Assembly (NCBI GenBank): GCA_025963875.1
Contig: JAOPZY010000102.1
Coordinates: 1-48,202 of the forward strand
From: Actinomycetota bacterium
Lineage (GTDB): Bacteria > Actinomycetota > CADDZG01 > JAHWKV01 > JAOPZY01
Direction: 5' to 3'
DNA: 48,202 bases
Position 1 is the first letter of the stretch. Each line of letters starts with the position of its first letter. The position numbers and the translations under genes are program-made. Positions 8,333-15,648 of the stretch are shown piece after piece. A model generated the notes under the pieces. That model searched no databases and was not told the origin of the DNA. It saw only the letters and a program-made list of their open reading frames with translations.

Positions 8333-8389
8333 CTCATTGCACCGCCACCCGGGAGGCCCGGGGGGATGCCGAGGACAGGGAGCCTGCAC

Positions 8390-8941
8390 ATGGATCGCAT
8401 ACCTGCTCACACGATCGACGACGCCCCGGACGCCTCCCGACCCCTCCTCGGGTCGTTTGCCGCCAGCTCGCCGACGGGAGCGCCACTGCGCTTCCAAGCC
8501 CAGATGGCGCAAGCGCCGGCCGTGCTCGCATCCTACGCATCGCTGCGCCGGGCCATCCAGGAGCTCGGGACGCTTGCTCCCAGGGATCGGGCGGCCATCA
8601 TCGCTGCCGCATCCTCGGCGTTCGACCTCGAGTACGTTCGGGCCGTCACCGCCCGCATCGGATTGGGCGCCGGCTGGTCGCCGGACGTCGTGACCCGGCT
8701 CCAGGCAGGCACCGGCTCGGGGGACCCGAAGCTCGACGCCCTGCTGGCCGTGGTGGTGTCCGCCGCCAGAACCACCGGGAAGGTCAAGGACGCCGTCTGG
8801 CAGCACGCCCGGGACAGCGGGTGGTCGGACGCCCAGCTTGCCGAGTCCTTCGCGTACCTGGGCGTCGTTGTCTACACGGCCTACTTCGTCGCCTTCGCCG
8901 AGACGGAGCTGGACCCGGCCCTTGCGGCCGTGCCGGCCTGA
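8390..8941 (+). CDS. AhpD/carboxymuconolactone decarboxylase-like protein lacking the Cys pair
   Basis: This 183-residue all-helical protein resembles AhpD/CMD-family proteins: LASYASLRRAIQELGTLAPR, RAAIIAAASSAFDLEYVRAV, LDALLAVVVSAARTTGKV and LAESFAYLGVVVYTAYFVAF. In AhpD-type peroxidases the EYCxxAH segment holds the reactive cysteines; here the equivalent reads DLEYVRAVTARIGL with no cysteine, so peroxidase activity is unlikely. ATG at 8390 follows GGACAGGGAG; an ATG at 8366 in frame is the alternative. CMD-like genes are standard partners of ECF41 sigma factors, and the candidate promoter at 8306-8332 supports that link here. Confidence 0.75.
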   Translation: MDRIPAHTIDDAPDASRPLLGSFAASSPTGAPLRFQAQMAQAPAVLASYASLRRAIQELGTLAPRDRAAIIAAASSAFDLEYVRAVTARIGLGAGWSPDVVTRLQAGTGSGDPKLDALLAVVVSAARTTGKVKDAVWQHARDSGWSDAQLAESFAYLGVVVYTAYFVAFAETELDPALAAVPA

Positions 8942-8958
8942 ACGTAGAGGAGACACCC

Positions 8959-9348
8959 ATGCAGCTGGTGCAGGCCCGGGTGGTGACCGAAGAGGTGCAA
9001 GGGCTCGCTGGGTTCTACGCCCGCCTGGTCGGGGCGGACGTCGTCGTGAACGACTACTACGTCGAGGTGCCGGCCGGTGCCATGTCGGTCGGCTTCTCGA
9101 AGCCGCGGTTCACCGAGTATCCGGACCCGATGGCAGCCCGGCCGGCGGCCCCCCCTCCCGGCCGTTGCCACGTCGTGCTGGACTTCCTCGTCGACGACGT
9201 CGACCAGGAGTTCGACCGCATCGATTCCCTCGGCGTCTGCTGGGTTCTCCTGCCGACCACCCAGCCGTGGGGGAACCGCTCCATGGTGTTCCGGGACCCC
9301 CAGGGCAACCTGGTCAACGTCTTCTCACGCCCGAGCCGCACGGCGTGA
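8959..9348 (+). CDS. VOC family protein
   Basis: A 129-residue glyoxalase-fold protein: QARVVTEEVQGLAGFYARLV at the start, CHVVLDFLVDDVDQEFDRI in the centre and VFRDPQGNLVNVFSRP at the end. ATG at 8959 is preceded by AGAGGAGA. It starts 17 bases after the CMD-like gene and is followed after 21 bases by the frameshifted nitroreductase gene, so the three form a likely operon from the ECF41-type promoter. Substrate unknown; the family includes dioxygenases, lyases and binding proteins. Confidence 0.85.
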   Translation: MQLVQARVVTEEVQGLAGFYARLVGADVVVNDYYVEVPAGAMSVGFSKPRFTEYPDPMAARPAAPPPGRCHVVLDFLVDDVDQEFDRIDSLGVCWVLLPTTQPWGNRSMVFRDPQGNLVNVFSRPSRTA

Positions 9349-9369
9349 CACGCCCGAAAGGAGATCAAG

Positions 9370-9824
9370 ATGCATCCAGATTCCGCAACGCTCGTCGTCC
9401 CACCGTCCGCGCTGGTGCGCAGGGTGATGGGTCCGTTGACGACGGTCCTGAACCCGCTGATTGCCCGGGTAGCGGGGCGGAGGCACATGGGGATGGCAGC
9501 CCTCGTCTACCACACTGGCCGTCGCTCGGGGCGGTCCTACGTGACACCCACCGGCGCTCGCCGGTGCGGGGACGTTTCCTCGTGCCGCTGACCTTCGGGA
9601 CCCGGTCGGACTGGTGCCGCAACCTGCTGGCGGCCGGAGGGGGCCGCATCCGCTGGAAGGGCCGGGACTACGTGGTCAGGGACCCGGAGGTCTTCGCGAC
9701 CGACGAGATCCGTCCCCTGGTGAACGCCACCTTCGCGGCTCCGATGCGAGCCGGCTTCCGGCTGCTGGGTATCGGGTGCTTCCTGCGATTGAGCCTCTCA
9801 ACCGCAGACAACTGCCGCTCATGA
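9370..9824 (+). pseudogene. Deazaflavin (F420)-dependent nitroreductase family gene with a frameshift
   Basis: The first frame gives ALVRRVMGPLTTVLNPLIAR, HMGMAALVYHTGRRSGRSYV and TPTGARR, typical of the Ddn/DUF385 family, then runs into a stop at 9591. From about 9562 another frame continues RGRFLVPLTFGTRSDWCRN, GGRIRWKGRDYVVRDPEV to 9824. A single missing base in the cggtgcgggg stretch near 9560-9570 explains this. AAGGAGAT precedes ATG 9370. Either the gene is recently broken or the G run was miscalled. Intact members use F420H2 to reduce nitro compounds or quinones. Confidence 0.8.
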
Positions 9825-10091
9825 CTGGTATCCGCCCTCCATCCACTGCTGGTAGAGCGCCACCTGAGACGGGGACCACAGCGGTTCCCCAGAGCGGGTG
9901 GGCGGCATCGAACCGGCGGATACCGCCTCGTAGACCGCGTGGGCCTTGGTGGGGTCGCTCATGTACGAGTAGTCATCCAGCAAGACGCTGAATCGCTTCA
10001 TGTGGTTGATGTCCATCTCCGTAAACATCGGGAGGATGTCCGCGTTGAAGCTCACGGCCGCCGATGTGGGTTCCTCCTCATGTGTGCTCAC
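9819..10091 (-). CDS. Small cytochrome c-like protein without a haem motif
   Basis: The 90-residue product has VSFNADILPMFTEMDINHMK near the start, SAGSMPPTRSG and a final LYQQWMEGGYQ. The order resembles the short domains in which FxxDIxPLF...C, SGxMPP and FxxWIxxG frame a c-type haem, but no CxxCH is present; the position of the cysteine is occupied by INHMK. Similar short proteins occur in soil bacteria with no known function. GTG 10091 is preceded by GGAGGAG. Its end overlaps the nitroreductase gene by six bases on the opposite strand. Confidence 0.65.
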   Translation of the reverse strand: MSTHEEEPTSAAVSFNADILPMFTEMDINHMKRFSVLLDDYSYMSDPTKAHAVYEAVSAGSMPPTRSGEPLWSPSQVALYQQWMEGGYQS

Positions 10092-10181
10092 CCTTGGTCT
10101 CCTCCGCTCAGGGTCACACCCTCGTTAAGGGCGGTCACCGCGAGAGCGTACTACCAACGTCAGGCCTGGCCGGGTGGCGTG

Positions 10182-10871
10182 TCAGCGGGTCAGGGCGCTG
10201 TCAGCCGCCCCCGCGTACAGCTCGGCGGCCCGCCAGCAATACCAGGCGACCACGGAACGGTAGGGGCGGAACGGTTCACCCAGTGGCTCCAGTTCCCGCG
10301 CACTTGGCATCGGCACCTTCCACGCCAACCCGTATCCACGGCGAACCCCCAGATCCCCGGTCGGCCAGACGTCCAGGCGGCGGAGCTGAAAGATGAGGAA
10401 CATCTCGGCGGTCCAGGTCCCGATGCCGCGCACCGTCGACAAGCGGGCGATCACCTCTTCGTCGCTCACCCGGGCGAGACGGCGCGGGGCCAGGATCACA
10501 GTCCCGTCGAGCACCTTGGTGGCAAGGTCACGAAGGGACGCCACCTTGTTGGCCGACAGCCCGACCGTCCGGAGTGCCTCCGGGGACAGAGCAAGCAACC
10601 CCTCGGGTTCCACCGCGCCGTCCAGCGCGGCAGTCAAGCGGCCGTGGATGGCGGCCGCGGCTGGCCCGGCCAGTTGCTGGTAGACGATCGCGCGCGCCAG
10701 GGCCGCGAAATGCGAGTCGTGGGGAGGGCGAAAGCGTGGTGGTCCGGCGTCGTCCACCAAGCGGGCGATCACCGGATCGCGGTCGGCCAGGATCCGGGCG
10801 GCAACCGCGTGGGACACGCGACGACCCGGTTGAGCAGGCGCGCTGAGAGAACCGGGACTCAACCCACTCAT
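10182..10871 (-). CDS. DNA-3-methyladenine glycosylase II-like (HhH-GPD)
   Basis: A 229-residue base-excision repair glycosylase. The helix-hairpin-helix is seen as LSTVRGIGTWTAEMFLIFQL (about 144-163) followed by the catalytic aspartate in WPTGDLGVRRG (Asp-173), as in AlkA. HFAALARAIVYQQLAGPAAA and GLSANKVASLRDLA are also typical. It removes alkylated bases from DNA. The length suits the AlkA core without the N-terminal domain. The start overlaps the preceding gene by ATGA, which puts it in an operon with the unknown protein and alpha/beta hydrolase upstream. Confidence 0.9.
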   Translation of the reverse strand: MSGLSPGSLSAPAQPGRRVSHAVAARILADRDPVIARLVDDAGPPRFRPPHDSHFAALARAIVYQQLAGPAAAAIHGRLTAALDGAVEPEGLLALSPEALRTVGLSANKVASLRDLATKVLDGTVILAPRRLARVSDEEVIARLSTVRGIGTWTAEMFLIFQLRRLDVWPTGDLGVRRGYGLAWKVPMPSARELEPLGEPFRPYRSVVAWYCWRAAELYAGAADSALTR

Positions 10872-11587
10872 GTGAACGCGATCTCGCTGATATCAATCGA
10901 GACGATGAGCGGCTCGCCGAGTGCCTGGCCGTCTTGTGCTCGCGGAAAGATCCTGTGCTTGGTGGGGACCATGATGCCGGCGACCTGCGTGTAATCCGAG
11001 ATGAAGTGGGCGGCCATGGTTCCCCCTGCGATCTCGACGTCGTAGTCGTGGCGTCGGAACAGGCCGTCTCCACCGACGTACAGCGTCTGCTCGGTGCTGT
11101 GCGTGGCGAGGTAGCCCGGCCAGACCACACGCAGCCGGCGCCACTCCTCGCCGGCCTCCTGCCATGGGTCGAGCTCGCTCGTTTCGAATCCTGGAAGGGC
11201 GAACGTGAAGGGCTGCGTGAGGTAGGTCCACATCGCCGTGCCAACGAAGTAGGCGAGCTGAACCGTTGTCCATGGCGTCTCGAGTGTGTGGCCAGCGAAC
11301 GAGGCGCGCGGTTGCTCCAGTGCTTCGACGACGTCGCCGTCGGTGGTCTCGATGGCGACCCGCTCCGGCGTGAACGCGCTCCGGCGGTCAGCAGCGCCGA
11401 ATGGATGGTGCGATTCTCGCTCCTGGTGCAGGCTTGCCCTGACGAAGACGTCATCGACCACGCCCGGCTGGCCCTTGAGAGCCCAGAGGGCGCCGCCATT
11501 GACGGCGTGCACCGAGACCGCGTCAAGCCGGCTCCAGCGTTCGAGGCCACCGTGGGCCTCGAGAACAGTCTCAAGCAGATCGCTCAT
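10868..11587 (-). CDS. Conserved hypothetical protein, LolA-like pattern
   Basis: A 239-residue soluble protein starting MSDLLETVLEAHGGLERWSR, a HGGxxxW start seen in beta-rich proteins of a LolA/outer-membrane-lipoprotein-sorting type, but it has no signal peptide. Later segments are TPWTTVQLAYFVGTAMWTYL and LYVGGDGLFRRHDYDVEIAG. Function unknown. It overlaps by four bases with the hydrolase upstream and with the glycosylase downstream, so the three genes are translationally coupled. It could bind a lipophilic molecule handled by the hydrolase, which is speculation. Confidence 0.75.
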   Translation of the reverse strand: MSDLLETVLEAHGGLERWSRLDAVSVHAVNGGALWALKGQPGVVDDVFVRASLHQERESHHPFGAADRRSAFTPERVAIETTDGDVVEALEQPRASFAGHTLETPWTTVQLAYFVGTAMWTYLTQPFTFALPGFETSELDPWQEAGEEWRRLRVVWPGYLATHSTEQTLYVGGDGLFRRHDYDVEIAGGTMAAHFISDYTQVAGIMVPTKHRIFPRAQDGQALGEPLIVSIDISEIAFT

Positions 11588-12576
11588 TTCTCCTCCCTAT
11601 CTTGGTTCCTGGTGGCACCCAGCCGCAAGGTCTCCAGCGTTTGGTCTTCATCGTCTCGGGATGTAGACGATCGTCGAGGGTTTCGGGCACGATCGTGTGC
11701 TCGGGAATCTGCTCCCTTCAGAGCGCCCCACCGGCCCGTGACGAGCGCCGCGTACTCGTCCGCTCGGTCCTCCCACGTGAAGTGCCCCGCGTCGATGATG
11801 TCGAGCTTGCTGTTGGGCAGGCGCTCGTGGAGGAACTCGGCGTTGACCGGTGGCACCGCCGGGTCTCGCCCACCGGCGATGATCTGCACCGGCGTCTGGA
11901 TCTCCGGCAGCAGGTCACGGAGGACCGGAAGCTCGGTTGGGTAACTGCGCACGTAGCGCATCGACTCGACGAAGCGGTCGCCATCGTAGGAGGAGAGGTA
12001 GTCGTCGCGGACGAACTGGGGAAGTTCGTACCGCTCGATGTCGGTAAGGGCGCCGGCGACGATCTGCCGCGGGTCAGCGCGGCGGTATCCCTCCAGATCG
12101 GGGGCTTCGACCCAGTCCCTCAGCACCCCGCCCAGTTGGAGCGGGAACGCCGCGCCCCCACTCCCGACGACGAGGCTCCGCAAGCGGCCCGGATACAACG
12201 CTGCGGCGAAGAGCGAGGCCCCCGTACCAACGTCGGGGCCGACGACGTGTGGCTTCTCGAGGCCGAACGCCTCGGCGAGACGAATCACGAACTGGCCCAT
12301 CGCCCTCGGCGACAGCAGCGCATCGCAGCGCTGAGAATGACCGAACCCCGGCAAATCGATGGCCACCAGATGCGTGTGCTCGGCGAGCCGTGCCCACGTC
12401 GGCTCGAAGGCGAGCAGGCTCTCCGGCCACGGGCTCAGCAAGAGGGCGTGATCGTCCCGGTCCTCGCTCTCTGCGAAGCGGATGGCCAGCCCGTCGATGG
12501 TCCGAAACTGCATCTGGGAGGTGTGCGACCAGGTGCTCACGGAGTAGTTCCTCGTCGTCGTGGTTGTACCGGTCAC
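11584..12576 (-). CDS. Alpha/beta hydrolase with Asp nucleophile
   Basis: This 330-residue alpha/beta hydrolase has VAIDLPGFGHSQ (oxyanion region), the nucleophile elbow VVGPDVGTGAS with aspartate (about residue 115) rather than serine, the acid in IIAGGRDPAVPP and the histidine in IDAGHFTWED. An Asp nucleophile is the mark of epoxide hydrolases and haloalkane or haloacetate dehalogenases. A charged C-terminal tail of about 45 residues is unusual. GTG 12576 is preceded by GGAAGG; an ATG 63 bases downstream is possible. The gene heads a three-gene operon. Confidence 0.85.
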   Translation of the reverse strand: MTGTTTTTRNYSVSTWSHTSQMQFRTIDGLAIRFAESEDRDDHALLLSPWPESLLAFEPTWARLAEHTHLVAIDLPGFGHSQRCDALLSPRAMGQFVIRLAEAFGLEKPHVVGPDVGTGASLFAAALYPGRLRSLVVGSGGAAFPLQLGGVLRDWVEAPDLEGYRRADPRQIVAGALTDIERYELPQFVRDDYLSSYDGDRFVESMRYVRSYPTELPVLRDLLPEIQTPVQIIAGGRDPAVPPVNAEFLHERLPNSKLDIIDAGHFTWEDRADEYAALVTGRWGALKGADSRAHDRARNPRRSSTSRDDEDQTLETLRLGATRNQDREEK

Positions 12577-12980
12577 TCGCCTTCCGGCCTACAGCACGCC
12601 GGTCGATCAGCGACCGCATCCCGGCCATTGTCGTGTCAGGGGGGCCGCGCTCGCATCCACCAGGGGACAGTGCAAGTGGCCGAGTCCCGCCGTGTCCCCG
12701 CTGTGAGCATTCTGTGTTTGTCCTACCGCGCATAGCGCGGTGAAACAAACACAGACAATCGCTTCGGCTGGTCGGCGGGCCCGCCCATCCCCTGGCGAGC
12801 CGGTCGGCTTCGCGGCGGTAAGGGCGGATGCTGCCGCGCCGCCGCTTCCGTCCCGGCGGTGGGCGCCATCCGATCAGCCAACCTCACGTCGGGTAGCGGG
12901 GACTTGTGGGAAGACGGGAGGGCTCTCGGCGTTGAATAGGATAGGTCACGTGTTTCGCCCAGCGGGAAGGAGATCTCACC
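12577..12980. other. Divergent intergenic region with a nested inverted repeat
   Basis: No gene is seen in these 404 bases between the hydrolase operon (minus) and the DUF5709 operon (plus). It must hold promoters for both. The only clear structure is the 45-bp nested inverted repeat at 12711-12755. GAAGGAGA at 12965-12972 is the binding site for the plus-strand gene. Confidence 0.6.
12711..12755. repeat. Nested double inverted repeat, 45 bp
   Basis: Outer arms tctgtgtttgt and acaaacacaga are perfect complements (11 bp); inside, after 4-base spacers, ccgcgc-ata-gcgcgg forms a second stem. Two other elements with the same geometry lie at 30062-30107 and 33355-33400. The element sits between divergent genes, so it could be an operator, a cruciform or a small mobile-element relic. 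Confidence 0.8.
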
Positions 12981-13370
12981 ATGCATACGTCCGGCGATCA
13001 TGACCTGCCATCCTGGGACGCCCAGGGCGGCGGGGATCCCGAAGAGGACCCAGCAGAGGAACTCGAAGCCAGGATCGACCACGCCGACCGGCCGTTCGGT
13101 GCTGAATCGTTTGGCACAACGGCGGAGGAAGAGGAGGAGGGGGAGTCCCTCGACCAGCGGCTGGCGGAGGAGCAACCAGACCGGCCTACCTCGGAGGTCC
13201 AACTCGCCATAGAAGATTACGCCGCCCCGGACGACGAGGCGGAAATGGTAGGCGAGGCCACGTTCGAGCACAACCCCTTCGTCTCGCCTGAGGAAGCGGC
13301 GGTGACGATCCGAACGAGGGCACCGGGGGCCGTCGACCACCCGGACGAGCAGGGAGGTGATGACGCATGA
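12981..13370 (+). CDS. DUF5709 family acidic protein
   Basis: A 129-residue, strongly acidic, probably disordered protein. ADRPFGAESFGTTAEEEEEG, ESLDQRLAEEQPD and SPEEAAVTIR follow the order seen in actinobacterial DUF5709 proteins (GFGNTAxEMxxGETLDQRLAxExP...EEAAMHI). No function is known for the family. ATG 12981 has GAAGGAGA upstream. It overlaps the peroxiredoxin gene by four bases (ATGA), so it is co-translated with two thiol-redox genes and may belong to a stress response. Confidence 0.8.
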   Translation: MHTSGDHDLPSWDAQGGGDPEEDPAEELEARIDHADRPFGAESFGTTAEEEEEGESLDQRLAEEQPDRPTSEVQLAIEDYAAPDDEAEMVGEATFEHNPFVSPEEAAVTIRTRAPGAVDHPDEQGGDDA

Positions 13371-13870
13371 CTGACCCGAGCGTCGGTCACGCCAGCCCAC
13401 TCCCACCGGGCAGCAGGGCGCCCGACTTCCAGCTTGCCTCGACCCCGGACCAACGAGTTTCGCTCGCCGAATTCCGTGGTTCGCCCGTGATCCTGGCGTT
13501 CTACCCGGCCGACTGGAGTCCGGTCTGTACCGACCAGATGGCCCTCTACCAGGAGCTGTTGCCCGAGTTCCGCAAGTTCAACGCCCAGCTTCTGGGCATC
13601 TCGGTCGATGGGGTCTGGAGCCATCTCGCCTTCGCGAGCGACCGGAACCTGCACTTCCCCCTGCTGGCCGACTTCGAGCCAAAGGGTGCGGTGGCTCGGG
13701 CCTATCACGTCTACCGTGACGAGGACGGCACGAGCGAGCGAGCCCTGTTCGTCATCGATGCGAAGGGCATGGTGGCGTGGAGCTACGTGTCGCCGGTCGG
13801 TCTGAACCCGGGGGCCGACGGCATTCTGCGGGCGCTTGAGAGCCTCAAGAGCGAAGGAGCAGCCGCGTGA
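13367..13870 (+). CDS. Peroxiredoxin (AhpC/TSA, 1-Cys-like)
   Basis: This 167-residue protein has a thioredoxin-fold peroxiredoxin domain. The peroxidatic site reads YPADWSPVCTDQ with Cys-54; downstream are LLGISVDGVWSHLAFASDRN, FPLLADFEPKGAVARAYHVY and ERALFVIDAKGMVAWSY. There is no second cysteine, so it should be reduced by an external partner, as in 1-Cys or AhpE-like enzymes. It reduces hydroperoxides in the cytoplasm. It overlaps the DUF5709 gene before it and the DsbA-like gene after it by four bases each; the latter could be a partner. Confidence 0.9.
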   Translation: MTDPSVGHASPLPPGSRAPDFQLASTPDQRVSLAEFRGSPVILAFYPADWSPVCTDQMALYQELLPEFRKFNAQLLGISVDGVWSHLAFASDRNLHFPLLADFEPKGAVARAYHVYRDEDGTSERALFVIDAKGMVAWSYVSPVGLNPGADGILRALESLKSEGAAA

Positions 13871-14460
13871 GCGCCGGGCAGTCGGAAGCCGTGCTCACTG
13901 TGCCGGTCTCGGAAGGAAGGGACCACATCCAGGGATCGGCGGACGCGGCGGTGACGATGGTCGAGTACGGCGATTACGAGTGCCCGTACTGCGGTGCCGC
14001 CTATCCGATCATCAAGGAGGTGCAGGCCCGGATGGGCAACCGCCTCCGTTTCGTCTTCCGCAACTTCCCCATCGCAACCTCGCATCCACACGCCGAGCGG
14101 GCAGCGGAGGCCGCCGAGGCTGCAGCGGGCCAGGGCGCGTTCTGGGGGATGCACGACCTCCTCTTCGAGAACCAGAGGCATCAGCACGATGAGGACCTCC
14201 GCTCCTACGCCGAGCGACTCGGGCTCGATCTCGATCGGTTCGACCGGGAGCTGGTCGAGGGGATGCACGCCGAGCGGGTCCACGAGGACTTCATGGGCGG
14301 GGTGCGCAGCGGCGTGAACGGCACGCCGACCTTCTACATGAATGGAGCCAGGCACGACGGCGGCTACGACGTCGAGGCACTCTTTGCTGCCTTGGAGCGG
14401 GCAGCGTCGTCGGAGCGATCCAAGAGCGAGAAGGTCGCCCAAAGCCCCCCTCAGCGGTAA
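13867..14460 (+). CDS. DsbA-family thioredoxin-fold protein
   Basis: A 197-residue Thioredoxin_4/DsbA-like protein. The active site EYGDYECPYCGAAYP contains CPYC at residues 39-42; the cis-Pro loop reads GVNGTPTFYMNG. The helical insert carries HPHAERAAEAAEAA and FWGMHDLLFENQ. No signal peptide is present, so it is likely cytoplasmic, close to NhaA-associated and FrnE-like relatives. GTG 13867 overlaps the peroxiredoxin stop (GTGA). Together with the peroxiredoxin it suggests a thiol-peroxide relay (inference). Confidence 0.9.
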   Translation: MSAGQSEAVLTVPVSEGRDHIQGSADAAVTMVEYGDYECPYCGAAYPIIKEVQARMGNRLRFVFRNFPIATSHPHAERAAEAAEAAAGQGAFWGMHDLLFENQRHQHDEDLRSYAERLGLDLDRFDRELVEGMHAERVHEDFMGGVRSGVNGTPTFYMNGARHDGGYDVEALFAALERAASSERSKSEKVAQSPPQR

Positions 14461-14534
14461 CCTCGCCTGTCCTGCCAAGCGGGTGGGCGCAAAATTGCGC
14501 GCTGGCAGGCCGTCGCGAAATGCGGCCCTGGTCC

Positions 14535-14582
14535 GAAGTTGGGAGCGAATCGCGCGCATGCGCGCGATTCGCTCCCAACTTC
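14535..14582. repeat. Perfect 48-bp palindrome: dispersed repeat copy B
   Basis: The sequence from 14535 to 14582 equals its own reverse complement with no spacer, centred on cgcgcgcatgcgcgcg. Each half matches the right half of copies A and C (gcgcgattcgctccca), so it looks like a mirror-duplicated copy. The shared outer sequence (ggccggaggagga in reverse orientation) extends to about 14600. It lies between convergent genes and would fold in either transcript as a strong 3' hairpin, though no T run follows. Confidence 0.92.
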
Positions 14583-14607
14583 CTCCTCCGGCCCCCTGGT
14601 TGGCGTG

Positions 14608-15483
14608 CTACAGAGTCAGTACGGGTGCCAGCAGGCGCCACTGCTCGTAGGGCAGACCGGCGACGTCGGGTGCGGTCAGCACCTGGATCGCCACGTGGTC
14701 GGCGCCGGCCTCGTAGTGCTCTCGCACCCGGGCCTCGATGTCTTCGGGCGTGCCCCACGCCACGAGGGCGTCGACAAGGGCGTCGCTGCCCGCGCCTGCG
14801 AGGTCCTCGTCGGTGAAGCCCAACCGCCGGAAGTTGTTGGTGTAGTTCGGCAGCTGCAGGTAGCGGGCGACCACGGCCCGGCCGATCTCCCGGGCACGCT
14901 CGGGGTCGGTCTCGACCACCACCTTCTGCTCCGGGGCGAGCAGCGGCCCCGAGCCGAGGATCGCCCGGGCACGGCGGGTGTGCTCGGGGGTCACTAAGTA
15001 GGGGTGGGCTCCCGCCGCCCGCTCGGCGGCAAGGCGGAGCATCCGAGGCCCCAGCGCCGCCAGGACACGACGCTCCTTCGGCACCGGCGGCGTCGCCGCG
15101 TCGAGCTCGTCCAGATAGGCCACCATCTTCTCGTAGGGCCTGAGGTAACGCTGCCCTGACCCCTCCACCATACGGGCATGGCTGACGCCGAGGCCGAGGA
15201 CGAAGCGGTCGGGATGTTGACTCGCTACCCGGGCAACGTTGGCTGCCAGGTTGGCGGCGGACTCCGCCCAGATGCTGACGATGCCGGTGGCCACGACGAG
15301 GCGGTGGCTTGCCTGAAGCAGATGGGAGACCAGCTGCAGGTCCGGGCTGGCCCCGCCCAGCCAGAGCGCCGGGATGCCGAGCTCGTCGAGCTCTCCGGCA
15401 ACGCGGGCTGCCTCCCCGCCGCCATCGTCGGGGAAGAGTCTCGAGGTGACCCAGAACCCGGCCCGGCCCAACTCGAGAGGCAT
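14608..15483 (-). CDS. LLM class F420-dependent oxidoreductase (TIGR03620-like)
   Basis: The 291-residue product is a luciferase-like TIM-barrel oxidoreductase. It begins MPLELGRAGFWVTSRL and has LDELGIPALWLGGASPDLQL, VVATGIVSIWAESAANLAAN, DRFVLGLGVSHARMVEG and GADHVAIQVLTAP. The short form and motif order recall the TIGR03620 F420 family of actinobacteria. Substrate unknown. ATG 15483 is chosen since AGGAGG lies 7-8 bases upstream. It ends facing the DsbA-like gene, with palindrome copy B between. Confidence 0.87.
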   Translation of the reverse strand: MPLELGRAGFWVTSRLFPDDGGGEAARVAGELDELGIPALWLGGASPDLQLVSHLLQASHRLVVATGIVSIWAESAANLAANVARVASQHPDRFVLGLGVSHARMVEGSGQRYLRPYEKMVAYLDELDAATPPVPKERRVLAALGPRMLRLAAERAAGAHPYLVTPEHTRRARAILGSGPLLAPEQKVVVETDPERAREIGRAVVARYLQLPNYTNNFRRLGFTDEDLAGAGSDALVDALVAWGTPEDIEARVREHYEAGADHVAIQVLTAPDVAGLPYEQWRLLAPVLTL

Positions 15484-15648
15484 CCGATCTCCTCCTATCC
15501 GGCAGGGTCTGGCGAGCGCGCACACTGGCAGGGAGAGCATTCCCCAAACCGGGCGCTCGTCGTCCATGCCTGACGATCTCGAGGAAGGCTGCGGCCGGAC
15601 GAGACACCGCGGTTCTCCCGGCCCGAACTCGTCGTGCCGGCCCTGCGC

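Noticed and set aside
12723-13406. 227-codon minus-strand frame
   Set aside because: It covers the DUF5709 gene antisense; the plus-strand product has a family pattern and a binding site.
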